This document shows positions 31,577-39,621 of a DNA stretch of 43,855 nt, in pieces (within the stretch, counting starts at the first letter, position 1; each line of letters opens with the position of its first letter). The stretch comes from Fimenecus sp051881355 (GTDB lineage Bacteria; Bacillota; Clostridia; Oscillospirales; Acutalibacteraceae). The notes under the pieces were generated by a model, which ran no database searches, was not told where the DNA came from, and worked only from the letters and a program-made list of their open reading frames with translations. A program made the position numbers and the translations under genes. The DNA lies in NCBI GenBank assembly GCA_051881355.1, contig JBJEPS010000071.1, positions 1 through 43,855 on the forward strand. Reading direction: 5' to 3'.

Positions 31577-32617
31577 CTATTCCTCCACATTGTCGGAAAG
31601 AATTTTCCCGACGATTTGCGTTAAATATTGCAAGCTCGGTATGAGCCGTGCATAGTCAATTCTTGTGGGACCGATAAGCCCCAGCGTACCGCTTTGGTGT
31701 CCCGCAATTTCATAATTGCCGAAAATCATGCTGGAATTTTGCAATTCCCGAAAACGGTTTTCGTCGCCGATAAGCACCTGCAAGCCGCCTTTTTCGCCGC
31801 TTTTCTGTTGACGCGAAAAAATCTGCCCCAGCGGCTCGGCACGCCGTAAAAACTCAATCAACTCGTAGGCGTTCTGCTCGTATTCCTTGTAGCCGAGCAA
31901 ATTGCTTTGCCCTTCCAAGAGCAACTCCGTGCGCTCAGTCATCGCCGCGACATCGGCAAGCGCCACCAACAGCGGCGTCATTTCCAACGATTTTTCGCCG
32001 AGCGAAACAGCAAGCGTTTGGATTTTGGCAATGTGCATAGCCGCCGCAGGTTTGCCGATAAAATTCGCATTGACGATATTGTAAAAGCTCTCCGCCATAT
32101 CGACGGTGATTTCGCTTGTCGTTTTGCAAACGCGGCTTTTGAGTATCCCTGACGAAGTCAGCATCACAATCATTGCCGTGCGCGTACCGATGGGGACTAA
32201 CTCCACGCGCCGTACCACCGCCGCCTCATCGGCAGGCGTGGTCGAGACCGCCGCGCACCGCGTCATTTCCGCCAAAATATTGCCGGCGCTTTCGAGCACC
32301 TTTTGCGCGTCGCCCGAGGCGGTTTGCAGTTTCATATCAATCAGCCGCTTTTCGTTCGGCGAAAGCTCATACCGCCCCATTAAATTGTCCACATAATACC
32401 GATAACCGGCGCTGGAAGGAATTCGCCCCGCCGAAGTATGCGGCTGTTCTAAAAGCCCCATATTGACGAGCTCTGCCATTTCGTTGCGAATGGTCGCCGA
32501 GGAGACAGCCAAATCCGGCAGCGCCGCGAGCGCCTTGGAGCCGACGGGCTCGCCGGTGGCAATATACCGTTCGACAATCGCGGCAAGCAGTTTCTTTTTA
32601 CGTTCCGAAAGCTCCAT
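31577..32617 (-). CDS. hrcA: Heat-inducible transcription repressor HrcA
   Basis: The 346-residue repressor has the N-terminal winged helix (MELSERKKKLLAAIVERYIATGEPVGSKAL, then LAVSSATIRNEMAELVNMGLLEQPHTSAGRIPS), a GAF-like middle domain and a C-terminal DNYEIAGHQSGTLGLIGPTRIDYARLIP dimerisation region. It binds the CIRCE operator and is itself kept active by GroEL in the family. The ATG at 32617 is chosen; a GTG two codons upstream (32623) is possible. It heads hrcA-grpE-dnaK-dnaJ and represses its own operon. Confidence 0.96.
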   Translation of the reverse strand: MELSERKKKLLAAIVERYIATGEPVGSKALAALPDLAVSSATIRNEMAELVNMGLLEQPHTSAGRIPSSAGYRYYVDNLMGRYELSPNEKRLIDMKLQTASGDAQKVLESAGNILAEMTRCAAVSTTPADEAAVVRRVELVPIGTRTAMIVMLTSSGILKSRVCKTTSEITVDMAESFYNIVNANFIGKPAAAMHIAKIQTLAVSLGEKSLEMTPLLVALADVAAMTERTELLLEGQSNLLGYKEYEQNAYELIEFLRRAEPLGQIFSRQQKSGEKGGLQVLIGDENRFRELQNSSMIFGNYEIAGHQSGTLGLIGPTRIDYARLIPSLQYLTQIVGKILSDNVEE

Positions 32618-32648
32618 ATTCACCGCCCCGTTTCTGATTTTAGCACCG

Positions 32649-32675
32649 TTAGCACTCCAAACGCCTGAGTGCTAA
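32649..32675 (-). promoter_or_regulatory. CIRCE operator (HrcA binding site)
   Basis: The site is a perfect TTAGCACTC-N9-GAGTGCTAA inverted repeat, 32 bases before the hrcA start and immediately downstream of the promoter, the classic position for HrcA control. Confidence 0.98.
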
Positions 32676-32686
32676 CTACAATATAT

Positions 32687-32715
32687 ACTATACAATTAGG
32701 TTGCCGATTTGTCAA
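32687..32715 (-). promoter_or_regulatory. Promoter of the hrcA operon
   Basis: On the minus strand TTGACA (32710-32715) and TATAGT (32687-32692) have a 17-base spacer. The transcription start would fall at the upstream edge of CIRCE. Confidence 0.9.
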
Positions 32716-32765
32716 TCATTTATTTGTAAACATTTTGTTAAATAGGAAACTTTTGAAAATTTTAT

Positions 32766-32793
32766 TTGCACACGCAAAGCATTATGGTACAAT
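32766..32793 (+). promoter_or_regulatory. Promoter of the alpha/beta hydrolase gene
   Basis: TTGCAC (32766-32771) and TACAAT (32788-32793) are 16 bases apart, 40 bases before the start codon. It is divergent from the hrcA promoter. Confidence 0.6.
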
Positions 32794-32833
32794 AAACGTA
32801 ATACAATTTCAATAACACAGAAGGAGTATGGAT

Positions 32834-33856
32834 ATGCTATACATATGGATTTTCTTGTTCCTGCTGATTTTGACCGTTTTATTTTTGTTTATTCTCGCTT
32901 TTTCAGTGGAAAAAGTCGCATTCGGCACGCGGTGCGAGGGGAATCCGTATCTGTCGTATTTTACAGCGGCGGATTTTGAAAATTTAGAGGCAGAGCCCAT
33001 AGAATTTCAAGGCAGTCGCGGACAAACCCTGCGCGGCAATTTGTATTTTGAAACGGGCAAAACCGATTTTAAAGCCCTGTTGATTTTCTGCCACGGTATG
33101 GGCGGCGGACATTTGAGCTACACCACAGAAATCGACTGTTTTACAAAGCACGGATTTTTGGTGCTCGCCTATGATAACACGGGCACCATGGCGTCTGACG
33201 GCAAATCGCTTGTCGGTATGCCGCAGGCGGTATCGGATTTGAAAAGTGCGTTGCAGTTTGCGAAAACAGATGAACGCACAAAAAATCTGCCCGTATTGCT
33301 TGCGGGGCATTCTTGGGGCGCATACACCGTCTGCCGCGCCGCAAACGAGCCGCAGGTGAAAGGCGTACTCTCGTTTTCCGCGCCCAATGATATACCCGAG
33401 TTGCTCACGGCGCAGGCACAGGTGCAGACGGGCAAAAATTTCTGCTTTTTAAAACCGTTTCTCCGCTTGTATGAGGGGCTCCGATTCGGCACGACCGCCG
33501 CAAAGCCGACCGCCGAACTGTTAAAAGATACACAAAGTCCCGTTCTGCTTTTGCACGGCGAAAAGGACGGCGTTGTACCGCTTGCAAATGCCGTGGCGGG
33601 CAACGCGGCGCTTTCGGGAAACCAAAACATACAATCGATTATCTACCCCGAAAAACAGCACAATGTTTACGCTTCTCTTCCGGCAGAGCAGTACATTGCC
33701 GAAGCGCTCGCAAAGCTCGGTGTGCTTGCAAAATCCAAAGAAAGCGATGACGAATGTACCGCATATGCCGAAACGCTGGATTTTCGCAAAATGTGCGAGG
33801 AAGACAGCACTGTGATGAAAACCGCTTTACAATTTTTAGACAAGTGCTTACAATAA
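32834..33856 (+). CDS. Membrane-anchored alpha/beta hydrolase
   Basis: The 340-residue protein has one N-terminal hydrophobic helix (2-24) and an alpha/beta hydrolase domain. The oxyanion strand is LLIFCHGMGGG, the nucleophile elbow is GHSWG (S160), and LLLHGEKDGVV (D245) and YPEKQHNVY (H276) complete the triad. It resembles the serine aminopeptidase S33/BAAT-type families; the substrate is unknown. Two ATGs lie six bases apart. The second (32834) is seven bases from AAGGAG and is preferred over the first, which is one base away. The C-terminal 40 residues, rich in Asp, Glu and Cys, extend past the fold. Confidence 0.85.
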   Translation: MLYIWIFLFLLILTVLFLFILAFSVEKVAFGTRCEGNPYLSYFTAADFENLEAEPIEFQGSRGQTLRGNLYFETGKTDFKALLIFCHGMGGGHLSYTTEIDCFTKHGFLVLAYDNTGTMASDGKSLVGMPQAVSDLKSALQFAKTDERTKNLPVLLAGHSWGAYTVCRAANEPQVKGVLSFSAPNDIPELLTAQAQVQTGKNFCFLKPFLRLYEGLRFGTTAAKPTAELLKDTQSPVLLLHGEKDGVVPLANAVAGNAALSGNQNIQSIIYPEKQHNVYASLPAEQYIAEALAKLGVLAKSKESDDECTAYAETLDFRKMCEEDSTVMKTALQFLDKCLQ

Positions 33857-33988
33857 ACGCGCTTGTACCCAAAGCCTTGCCGCGTCATATACTGTATTGC
33901 TCCCCTTTTCTTTGAAAAAAATGTTTATGAAAGGGAATTTCCGGCTAAACTAACGGTGTACCGAAATTCTCTTTGGAGCGTGATTTCT

Positions 33989-34339
33989 ATGACGGTCAAA
34001 CGCGGGGACATCTATTACGCGGATTTAAGCCCGGTGGTCGGGTCGGAACAGGGCGGCACAAGACCTGTGTTGATTGTACAAAACGATGTCGGCAACAAAT
34101 ACAGTCCGACAGTCATTGCGGCGGCAATTACCAGTCAAAAATATAAAACCAAATTGCCGACGCATATCAGCGTCAATGCCGGCGGGTGCGGCTTACAAAA
34201 GGATTCGATTGTTTTATTGGAGCAGGTGCGCACCATAGACAAACAGCGGCTGAAAGAGCGTATGGGCAATCTGCCGCAAGAGGAAATGGAAAAAATTGAT
34301 CATGCACTGTCCGTCAGCTTCGGGCTGGGCACGGAATAA
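33989..34339 (+). CDS. mazF: MazF/PemK-family mRNA endoribonuclease toxin
   Basis: The 116-residue protein is very close to Bacillus EndoA/MazF: VKRGDIYYADLSPVVGSEQGGTRPVLIVQND, then TVIAAAITSQ and LPTHISV. The catalytic pair R25 and T48 is present. The family cuts single-stranded RNA at short sequences. The start at 33989 has TTGGAGCG upstream; the longer frame lacks a site and adds 42 unrelated residues. Normally a small MazE-type antitoxin gene lies just upstream. Here the 132 bases to the hydrolase gene hold no frame of that kind, and downstream is a terminator. Either the antitoxin is elsewhere or the enzyme is controlled differently. Confidence 0.95.
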   Translation: MTVKRGDIYYADLSPVVGSEQGGTRPVLIVQNDVGNKYSPTVIAAAITSQKYKTKLPTHISVNAGGCGLQKDSIVLLEQVRTIDKQRLKERMGNLPQEEMEKIDHALSVSFGLGTE

Positions 34340-34340
34340 C

Positions 34341-34378
34341 AAAACGGTTGTATCTTCTTTCGATACAACCGTTTTTCT
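34341..34378 (+). terminator. Intrinsic terminator after mazF
   Basis: AAAACGGTTGTATC and GATACAACCGTTTT form a 14-base-pair stem with a seven-base loop and a T-rich tail. It separates mazF from the small coat-type genes. Confidence 0.9.
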
Positions 34379-34452
34379 TAGCAAAATTTTACGCTGTATA
34401 CAATTCCGTTTTGTGCAAACGCTAATCAAAAAGAACGAAAGGAGCTTGCCGA

Positions 34453-34638
34453 ATGGCAAATCTGACCGATGCGGAGCTTGCCGCCGTACGCGACGCATTA
34501 CAAGCGGAAAAACGCCTGATTGAAAAATGCAAAAGTTTTGCTGAGCTGACCGATGACCCGACCGTACGCGGACTTTGCGAACAGATTGCTGCTCAGCACA
34601 AAACGCATTATGATACGATTTTTAGCGTTTTATCATAA
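34453..34638 (+). CDS. Small helical protein, coat-protein associated
   Basis: The 61-residue acidic protein is predicted to form two amphipathic helices: NLTDAELAAVRDALQAEKRLIEKCKSF and DPTVRGLCEQIAAQHKTHYDTIF. It resembles half of the ferritin-like helical bundle found in the short coat proteins of Clostridia, which are often encoded next to CotF-like genes. AAAGGAG lies upstream of the ATG. The next gene overlaps or follows closely. The upstream GTATACAAT looks like a sigma-E-type -10 box, but no clear -35 box was found. The spore link is inferred from the partner gene and from sigG. Confidence 0.7.
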   Translation: MANLTDAELAAVRDALQAEKRLIEKCKSFAELTDDPTVRGLCEQIAAQHKTHYDTIFSVLS

Positions 34639-34693
34639 AGAAAACGGAAAGCACGCAAAGCGGCAAAATGATGCGGAGAGCGTCGTTGAAATT

Positions 34694-34981
34694 ATGCCCG
34701 CCGCGCAAAAAGAGCAAGACGTACCGCTTTCTGATACGGAAATTTTGGAGGATTTGCTCGCTTCCCAACAGCAAATTGCCATGCTTTACAATGCGGACGC
34801 CGCTGCCTGCACCGCGGGCACCTTAAAAAACGATATGCTCGCCATTTTACGTGAGGAGCACAACTTACACACAACCGTTCTCGATGAACTCACTGCACGC
34901 GGCAAACGAAAACCCTCCCTCGCCCCGCAGAACAAAATCGACGAGGTCAAACGGGAATTTGAACAGCAAGATAACGCATAA
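34694..34981 (+). CDS. CotF-family spore coat protein
   Basis: The roughly 95-residue protein contains LSDTEILEDLLASQQQIAMLYN, then CTAGTLKNDMLAILREEHNLHTTVLDELTARG. This is the typical helix pair of the clostridial CotF-like coat proteins (LxDxEhLxDxLASQK...EExxhxxxhFxxhxxRG). The start is uncertain. ATG 34694 has GGAGAG 13 bases upstream; an ATG at 34610 inside the previous gene would give 123 residues and coupling but has no binding site. The C-terminal tail is Lys-rich. It probably forms part of the spore surface together with the preceding small protein. Confidence 0.75.
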   Translation: MPAAQKEQDVPLSDTEILEDLLASQQQIAMLYNADAAACTAGTLKNDMLAILREEHNLHTTVLDELTARGKRKPSLAPQNKIDEVKREFEQQDNA

Positions 34982-34984
34982 ACC

Positions 34985-35235
34985 TTGTCATTCTATGCCT
35001 GACGGCACAGAATGACAAATTTTTATTTGTCATCCTGAGCGAAGCGAAGGATCTCAAAAAGAGAGTGCAACGAAAACGAGATTCTTCGCCTATCGGCTCA
35101 GAATGACATCGCGTAGGGAACGGTCTTGACCGTTCCGCGAGATTACATCGAAATATATGGGCGGGCGTGGAAGCCCGCCTCTACGACGGGTCGTCGAGGA
35201 CGCCGACCCCTACAAATACAATAAATAAAAATTTA
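34985..35235 (+). repeat. Composite palindromic intergenic repeat
   Basis: This 250-base region, without any gene, is a chain of hairpins: TTGTCATTCT/AGAATGACAA (34985-35018); a longer unit from GTCATCCTGAGC to GCTCAGAATGAC (35028-35108); GGAACGGTC/GACCGTTCC (35117-35136); GGCGGGC/GCCCGCC (35160-35179); and GGGTCG/CGACCC (35188-35209). The last unit with its flank is repeated in reverse at the right end of the window. A part of the second unit recurs at 19132. The modular, palindromic, non-coding make-up fits a family of non-autonomous interspersed elements; no transposase was seen. Confidence 0.85.
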
Positions 35236-35250
35236 GCATAAGCCAACCGC

Positions 35251-35279
35251 TTGCAAGCCGTAAAGGAATTTGCTACAAT
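35251..35279 (+). promoter_or_regulatory. Promoter of the GNAT gene
   Basis: TTGCAA (35251-35256) and TACAAT (35274-35279) are 17 bases apart, 35 bases before the ATG. It begins just after the repeat region. Confidence 0.7.
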
Positions 35280-35314
35280 ATGGAAAAAGAATCCGAACGA
35301 GGAGAACAGCCGCT

Positions 35315-35872
35315 ATGCAAATTCGGACGATTGAAGCACGCGACATTCCCGCGCTCGAACACATTTGCCTAATGACGGCACCACCTGCGCTCAAAAAAGA
35401 CGAAGTCGCGCGCGAAACCACGCTTTTGCAATACAATCGCTGGTACACGCGCTGTGCGCAGGAGCACTGCTTTGCCGTGACGGACGAAACGGACACGCCC
35501 GTGGGATATATTCTTTGCGCGCCCGATTACCGTGCTTACAAGCAATCGTTTCGCGCAAACGAATGTAAGCAAATTCGGAAATACGGGTGGCTTCGCTATC
35601 TGTACGCCTATTTTGAGCCGAGCGCGCAAAAAAAATACGCAAGGAAATACCCTGCGCATTTACATATTGATATTCTGCCCGCTTACCAAAATCAAGGCGC
35701 GGGTGCAAATTTGATGCAAGTCTTGAAATCCCATTTGCAAGATTTGGGCGTTTCGGGCATTTTTTTAAGCGTCGGCAAGCAGAACAGCGGCGCGATTCGT
35801 TTTTATAAACGCAACGGATTTCGTGTGCTCGATATTGTCGGCGGCGCGGTGCTGATGGGCTGTACCCTGTAA
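35315..35872 (+). CDS. GNAT family N-acetyltransferase
   Basis: The 185-residue protein has the GNAT fold. Motif A is LHIDILPAYQNQGAGANLMQVL with the acetyl-CoA pyrophosphate loop QNQGAG (125-130), and motif B is GIFLSVGKQNSGAIRFYKRNGFRVL. The acceptor is unknown. The middle part (70-112) is longer than usual and rich in Tyr, Arg and Lys, a feature of O-GlcNAcase-type acetyltransferase relatives. GAGGAGA precedes ATG 35315. It is a single-gene unit between a promoter and a terminator. Confidence 0.9.
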   Translation: MQIRTIEARDIPALEHICLMTAPPALKKDEVARETTLLQYNRWYTRCAQEHCFAVTDETDTPVGYILCAPDYRAYKQSFRANECKQIRKYGWLRYLYAYFEPSAQKKYARKYPAHLHIDILPAYQNQGAGANLMQVLKSHLQDLGVSGIFLSVGKQNSGAIRFYKRNGFRVLDIVGGAVLMGCTL

Positions 35873-35889
35873 AATTTATAAAAACAAAG

Positions 35890-35926
35890 AAAAAAACCAC
35901 TCGACGGGGGATCGAGTGGTTTTTTC
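35890..35926. terminator. Bidirectional terminator after the GNAT gene
   Basis: AAAAACCACTCGA and TCGAGTGGTTTTT form a 13-base-pair stem with loop CGGGGGA. T-runs follow on both strands, so it can end the GNAT transcript and also the aroF-pheA transcript arriving from the right. The region 35927-36137 holds no convincing gene. Confidence 0.9.
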
Positions 35927-36137
35927 TCTTTTGTTGAAAAAGAAGGGGGAGAAATGAAAAAGTTCTCAAACAGAAGGGGGTAATTCTGTTTGGTCAAACC
36001 AAGTGTCTCTCTTGATTTGATGTCTTTAGTATAATGGTTAATTATTTCGATACAATAGCCAGTTGTTGAACGTTTTGTAAACAAAAAATGAAGTTTGCAC
36101 CGTTGTTCGACGTTCTCCCCGTAAATCGTCCTTTTAT

Positions 36138-37289
36138 TTACAAAATCTCCGTATAACTGCCGAGATAGCAAAATTGCTCGGCAGAATTTTCCAACTGGAC
36201 AATCATTTGCCGGAAATTTTCGGAATACACCGACGATTCAATATCAAAATAAAACAAAAATTCGAAATCGCTGTTCGGCTTCGGGCGGCTCTCGAGCTTT
36301 AACAGGTTGATATCCAGCGCGTAAAAGCGCGACAGCACATCGTACAGCGCACCCGGGCGGTGCGGCAGGGTGAGCATTAAGCTCGTTTTATTGGCACCCG
36401 TGAAAATTTCCAAATCCTTACCGATACAAATAAACCGCGTATAGTTGTTGCCCGAATTCTGAATGCTTTCCGACAGGCACGAAAGCGCATACAATTCGCG
36501 GCACTCCTGCGAACAGATTGCCGCCACATCGCGGCGGTCGCTTTGTGCCACGCGTTTGGCTGCGGCAGCAGTATTTTCGCAAACTGTTACCTTAACGCCG
36601 TTGAGTTTCGACAGAAAATCACTACACTGGCTGATCGCCTGCTCGTGCGAGAAAATCTCTTTAATTTCGGAAAGCTGCACGCCTTTTTTGGCAAGCAAAC
36701 TGTGGTCCACTTTTAAGCGCACGCTTTTGACAATATAAAATTTATATTGGTTCATCAAGTCATAGACATGGTTGACGGACCCCGCGGTGCTGTTTTCAAT
36801 CGGTAGGATACCATAGCGGCAGAGCCCCTGCTGTACGGCGGCAAAAACGCCCTCCCAATCCTTGAAAAACATAATATCGGGATTTTTGAAAATCCGTTCG
36901 CATGCAAGCGAGGAATACGCACCCTCCACGCCTTGACACGCAACCACCGCCGTTTCGGGCAAATCCGCTTTGGCGTATTTGTCCGCCGCATTTTGGATTT
37001 GCGCAGAAAGGTGCGTGCCGTCCGTCTCTAAAAATTTGTGCTGATAGGAACGGGACAGCCCCATAATATCCGCATATAAAAGGCGGGTGTATAGGCTTAA
37101 ATCCTTGTCGTCGGTCATTTCGCTGACGCGCTTTAACAGCGCGCGTTCACGGGTTTTGTCAAGCACGGGTATATTGTTCGCCTGCTTGTATTTCGCAACC
37201 TCCAGCGACATATGCATGCGTTTCAAAAACAGCGGCACCAACGCGTTGTCGATTTCGTTGATTTGTTCTCTGATGTCTTGTAAATCCAT
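36138..37289 (-). CDS. pheA: Bifunctional chorismate mutase-prephenate dehydratase
   Basis: The 383-residue protein has an N-terminal chorismate mutase (1-85: LQDIREQINEIDNALVPLFLKRMHMSLEVAKYK, RERALLKRV), a prephenate dehydratase domain (VACQGVEGAYSSLACERIF, then GILPIENSTAGSVNHVYDLM and ALSCLSESIQNSGNNYTRFICI) and a C-terminal ACT domain (MLTLPHRPGALYDVLSRFYALDINLLKLESRP) that binds phenylalanine in feedback control. It converts chorismate to phenylpyruvate. It is the last gene of the aromatic operon, three bases after aroC. The TRF and ESRP motifs are intact, so it should be both active and Phe-sensitive. Confidence 0.97.
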   Translation of the reverse strand: MDLQDIREQINEIDNALVPLFLKRMHMSLEVAKYKQANNIPVLDKTRERALLKRVSEMTDDKDLSLYTRLLYADIMGLSRSYQHKFLETDGTHLSAQIQNAADKYAKADLPETAVVACQGVEGAYSSLACERIFKNPDIMFFKDWEGVFAAVQQGLCRYGILPIENSTAGSVNHVYDLMNQYKFYIVKSVRLKVDHSLLAKKGVQLSEIKEIFSHEQAISQCSDFLSKLNGVKVTVCENTAAAAKRVAQSDRRDVAAICSQECRELYALSCLSESIQNSGNNYTRFICIGKDLEIFTGANKTSLMLTLPHRPGALYDVLSRFYALDINLLKLESRPKPNSDFEFLFYFDIESSVYSENFRQMIVQLENSAEQFCYLGSYTEIL

Positions 37290-37292
37290 AGT

Positions 37293-38366
37293 TCACGCCC
37301 CCAAAAGCATATCCAAAACCGTAATTGCCGTCACCGCTTCGACCACGGGCACGGCGCGCGGCACAATACAGGGGTCATGCCGCCCGACAATGGTTAAAGT
37401 TTCCTCGATTTTGGTTTCTAAATGCACGCTTTGTTGCGGTTTGGAAATGGACGGCGTAGGTTTAATTGCCACACGGAACACCACGGGCATACCCGAAGTA
37501 ATCCCGCCCAAAATGCCGCCGTGGTTGTTGGTAACGGTACGGATTTCGCCGTTTTCGACACAAAATGCATCATTATTTTCACTGCCGCGCAAAGCACTGC
37601 CCGCAAAGCCGCTGCCGAATTCCAGCCCCTTTACGGCGGGAATACCGAACAGATTTTTCGCAAGCTGATTTTCCACCCCGTCAAACATCGGGTCGCCGAT
37701 ACCTGCGGGCAAGCCCACAACGGCACATTCAATCACGCCGCCGACGGAGTCACAGTCCATACGTGCTTTTTCGATTGCCGCCTGCATTTTTTCGCCCTGC
37801 TCGTCGCTGAGTACAGGGAAGGCTTTTGCCGCGACATCGTCTGTTTGTATATTGACCTTGTCATACGGCGTATCTTCTATCCCCGCGACGGACGCGATAT
37901 GCGCGCGCACCGCAACGCCTTTTTCTTCGAGGATTTGCAGGCAAATTGCACCTGCAAAGCATAAGGGCGCGGTCAGTCTGCCTGAAAAATGCCCGCCGCC
38001 TGCAATATCGTTAAAGCCGTTGTACCGAACCGCCGCGGCATAGTCGGAATGCGCGGGACGAGGCGTCAGACGCAGATTGTCATAATCTTGCGAGCGCGTA
38101 TTGGTGTTTTCAATCATTACACCGAGCGGCGCGCCGCAGGTTGCGCCGTTCAAAAGTCCCGAAAGCACCACGGGGCTGTCCGACTCTTTGCGCGATGTGG
38201 CAAACTTCGCCCTGCCCGGTGCACGCCGCGCCATAAACGCGTGGACTTTTTCTTCGTCCACTGAGAAGCCTGCGGGAAGTCCGTCAATGACCGCGCCGAT
38301 GGCTTTGGAATGGGATTGCCCGAATACGGACACCTGTATGTTTTTACCCGTCAATATCGAGGACAT
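37293..38366 (-). CDS. aroC: Chorismate synthase
   Basis: The 357-residue enzyme eliminates phosphate from EPSP to give chorismate, with reduced FMN. The signatures GQSHSKAIGAVIDGLPAG (N terminus), GGGHFSGRLTAPLCFAGAI and RPAHSDYAAAVRY are all present; the C-terminal RHDPCIVPRAVPV completes it. AGGAGGAAA lies upstream of the ATG at 38366, inside the end of aroA, giving a 23-base overlap. The protein is slightly short for the family but has no obvious gap. Confidence 0.97.
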   Translation of the reverse strand: MSSILTGKNIQVSVFGQSHSKAIGAVIDGLPAGFSVDEEKVHAFMARRAPGRAKFATSRKESDSPVVLSGLLNGATCGAPLGVMIENTNTRSQDYDNLRLTPRPAHSDYAAAVRYNGFNDIAGGGHFSGRLTAPLCFAGAICLQILEEKGVAVRAHIASVAGIEDTPYDKVNIQTDDVAAKAFPVLSDEQGEKMQAAIEKARMDCDSVGGVIECAVVGLPAGIGDPMFDGVENQLAKNLFGIPAVKGLEFGSGFAGSALRGSENNDAFCVENGEIRTVTNNHGGILGGITSGMPVVFRVAIKPTPSISKPQQSVHLETKIEETLTIVGRHDPCIVPRAVPVVEAVTAITVLDMLLGA

Positions 38367-39621
38367 TTGCTTTTCCTCCTAATTTTTCAAAATCCGCAAA
38401 GAAGTGCGGATAGGATTTTTTGACTGCCTGGGCTTCGCGTATGGTCGTCTTTTCGCGGGCAACCGTAGCGGCAATCGCCATAGACATCACCATGCGGTGG
38501 TCGTTAAACCCAAACACCTCGCCGCCGCGAATCCCCTCGCCGCCCCAAATGACGAGCCCGTCATCAGTTTCGGCGCAGACAACGCCCATATTGGTTAAAC
38601 ATTCATTGACCGCCGCCAAACGGTCGCTTTCTTTGATGCGCAGCCGTTCAGCATTCGTGACGGTGGTGACACCGCTTGTGCATGCCGCCGCAACAGACAA
38701 AATCGGCACCAAATCGGGAATGCCCGACGCGTCGATTTGTACCCCGTTTAAGGGCGCAGGCGAAACCGTGACCGCATCGCCGTTCACTTCGATTTTTGCC
38801 CCCATTTTGAGAAGTGTGTCTAAAATCGCTTTATCCCCCTGCACGGAGTGAAGATTTAAGCCCGTCACGGTGACAGGCGCGCCCAAAGCCCCCGCCGTTA
38901 AGAAAAATGCAGCGTTCGACCAGTCGCCTTCCACGGTGACTTTTTCAGGGCTTTTATAGGTTTGCCCGCCGCGGATTGTATAGGTATTCTCCGCCGTTTC
39001 CACCGCAATACCGAAGGTACGCAGGGTGGAAAGCGTCATATCAATATAGGCTTTTGACTCCACGGGCGGCAACAGTTCGATTTCGCTGTCGCCTTGCAGT
39101 AAGGGAAGTGCAAACAACAGCCCCGTAACATACTGTGAACTGACATTGCCTTTCAAGGTGAATTTGCCCGCCGTCAACTGTCCTTTTGTTTCAATCGGGA
39201 ACACCCACGGCGGCGTAAAAGTCACGCCGTGTTCTGCCATCGCATTGCGCAAATCCGCCACAGGGCGTTCAGGCAATCTGCCTTTTCCTGAAAATACACC
39301 GTTTTTGCCGAGTGCGGACACTACAGGCAATAAAAACCGCAAGGTTGAGCCGCTTTCGCCGCAGTCGAGCTGTACGGTCTGTTCTGTCGTATCCCTTGCA
39401 ATCGGCTCAACGGTGATTTGATTTTCCCCATATTCGATATTTGCCCCCAGTGCCCGCATACATTCCGCCGTCGCGCGGATATCCTCGGACAGCACATTGC
39501 ATTTCAGCACGGTGGGCTTATCGGCAAGTGCGGCGGCAATCAATAAGCGGTGGGCGTCGGATTTGGAAGAAATTGCGGGAATGGTGCCGCAAAGCGGTTG
39601 CGGCGTGATTTCGATATTCAT
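38344..39621 (-). CDS. aroA: 3-phosphoshikimate 1-carboxyvinyltransferase (EPSP synthase)
   Basis: The 425-residue enzyme adds the enolpyruvyl group of PEP to shikimate 3-phosphate. Visible signatures are ISSKSDAHRLLIAAALA (SKS at the S3P site), LDCGESGSTLRFLLPV, GNVSSQYVTGLLFALPL, and near the C terminus RIKESDRL and FNDHRMVMSMAI. The LDCGESGSTLRF loop has Gly-Glu-Ser-Gly-Ser in place of GNAGTxxR, the pattern seen in many clostridial (class II-like) EPSP synthases. The start at ATG 39621 overlaps the aroB stop as ATGA; a frame 21 codons longer lies in aroB. Confidence 0.96.
   Translation of the reverse strand: MNIEITPQPLCGTIPAISSKSDAHRLLIAAALADKPTVLKCNVLSEDIRATAECMRALGANIEYGENQITVEPIARDTTEQTVQLDCGESGSTLRFLLPVVSALGKNGVFSGKGRLPERPVADLRNAMAEHGVTFTPPWVFPIETKGQLTAGKFTLKGNVSSQYVTGLLFALPLLQGDSEIELLPPVESKAYIDMTLSTLRTFGIAVETAENTYTIRGGQTYKSPEKVTVEGDWSNAAFFLTAGALGAPVTVTGLNLHSVQGDKAILDTLLKMGAKIEVNGDAVTVSPAPLNGVQIDASGIPDLVPILSVAAACTSGVTTVTNAERLRIKESDRLAAVNECLTNMGVVCAETDDGLVIWGGEGIRGGEVFGFNDHRMVMSMAIAATVAREKTTIREAQAVKKSYPHFFADFEKLGGKANVLDIDG

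Noticed and set aside
33857..33988. Possible MazE antitoxin frame upstream of mazF
   Set aside because: The only frame extends the mazF reading frame upstream and shows no AbrB-like or ribbon-helix-helix pattern.
34985..35108. Possible CRISPR array because of repeated TGTCAT/ATGACA motifs
   Set aside because: The units differ in length and sequence, there are no regular spacers and no cas genes; they are palindromic intergenic repeats.
35391..35969. 192-codon frame antisense to the GNAT gene
   Set aside because: The plus strand has a promoter, binding site, GNAT motifs and terminator; the minus frame runs through the terminator hairpin.
35954..35983. Nine-codon frame MKKFSNRRG with a strong purine-rich site, overlapping an AAACAGAA/TTCTGTTT hairpin
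   Set aside because: It looks like a leader peptide but lies after the GNAT terminator and the next gene is on the opposite strand, so it would control nothing visible.
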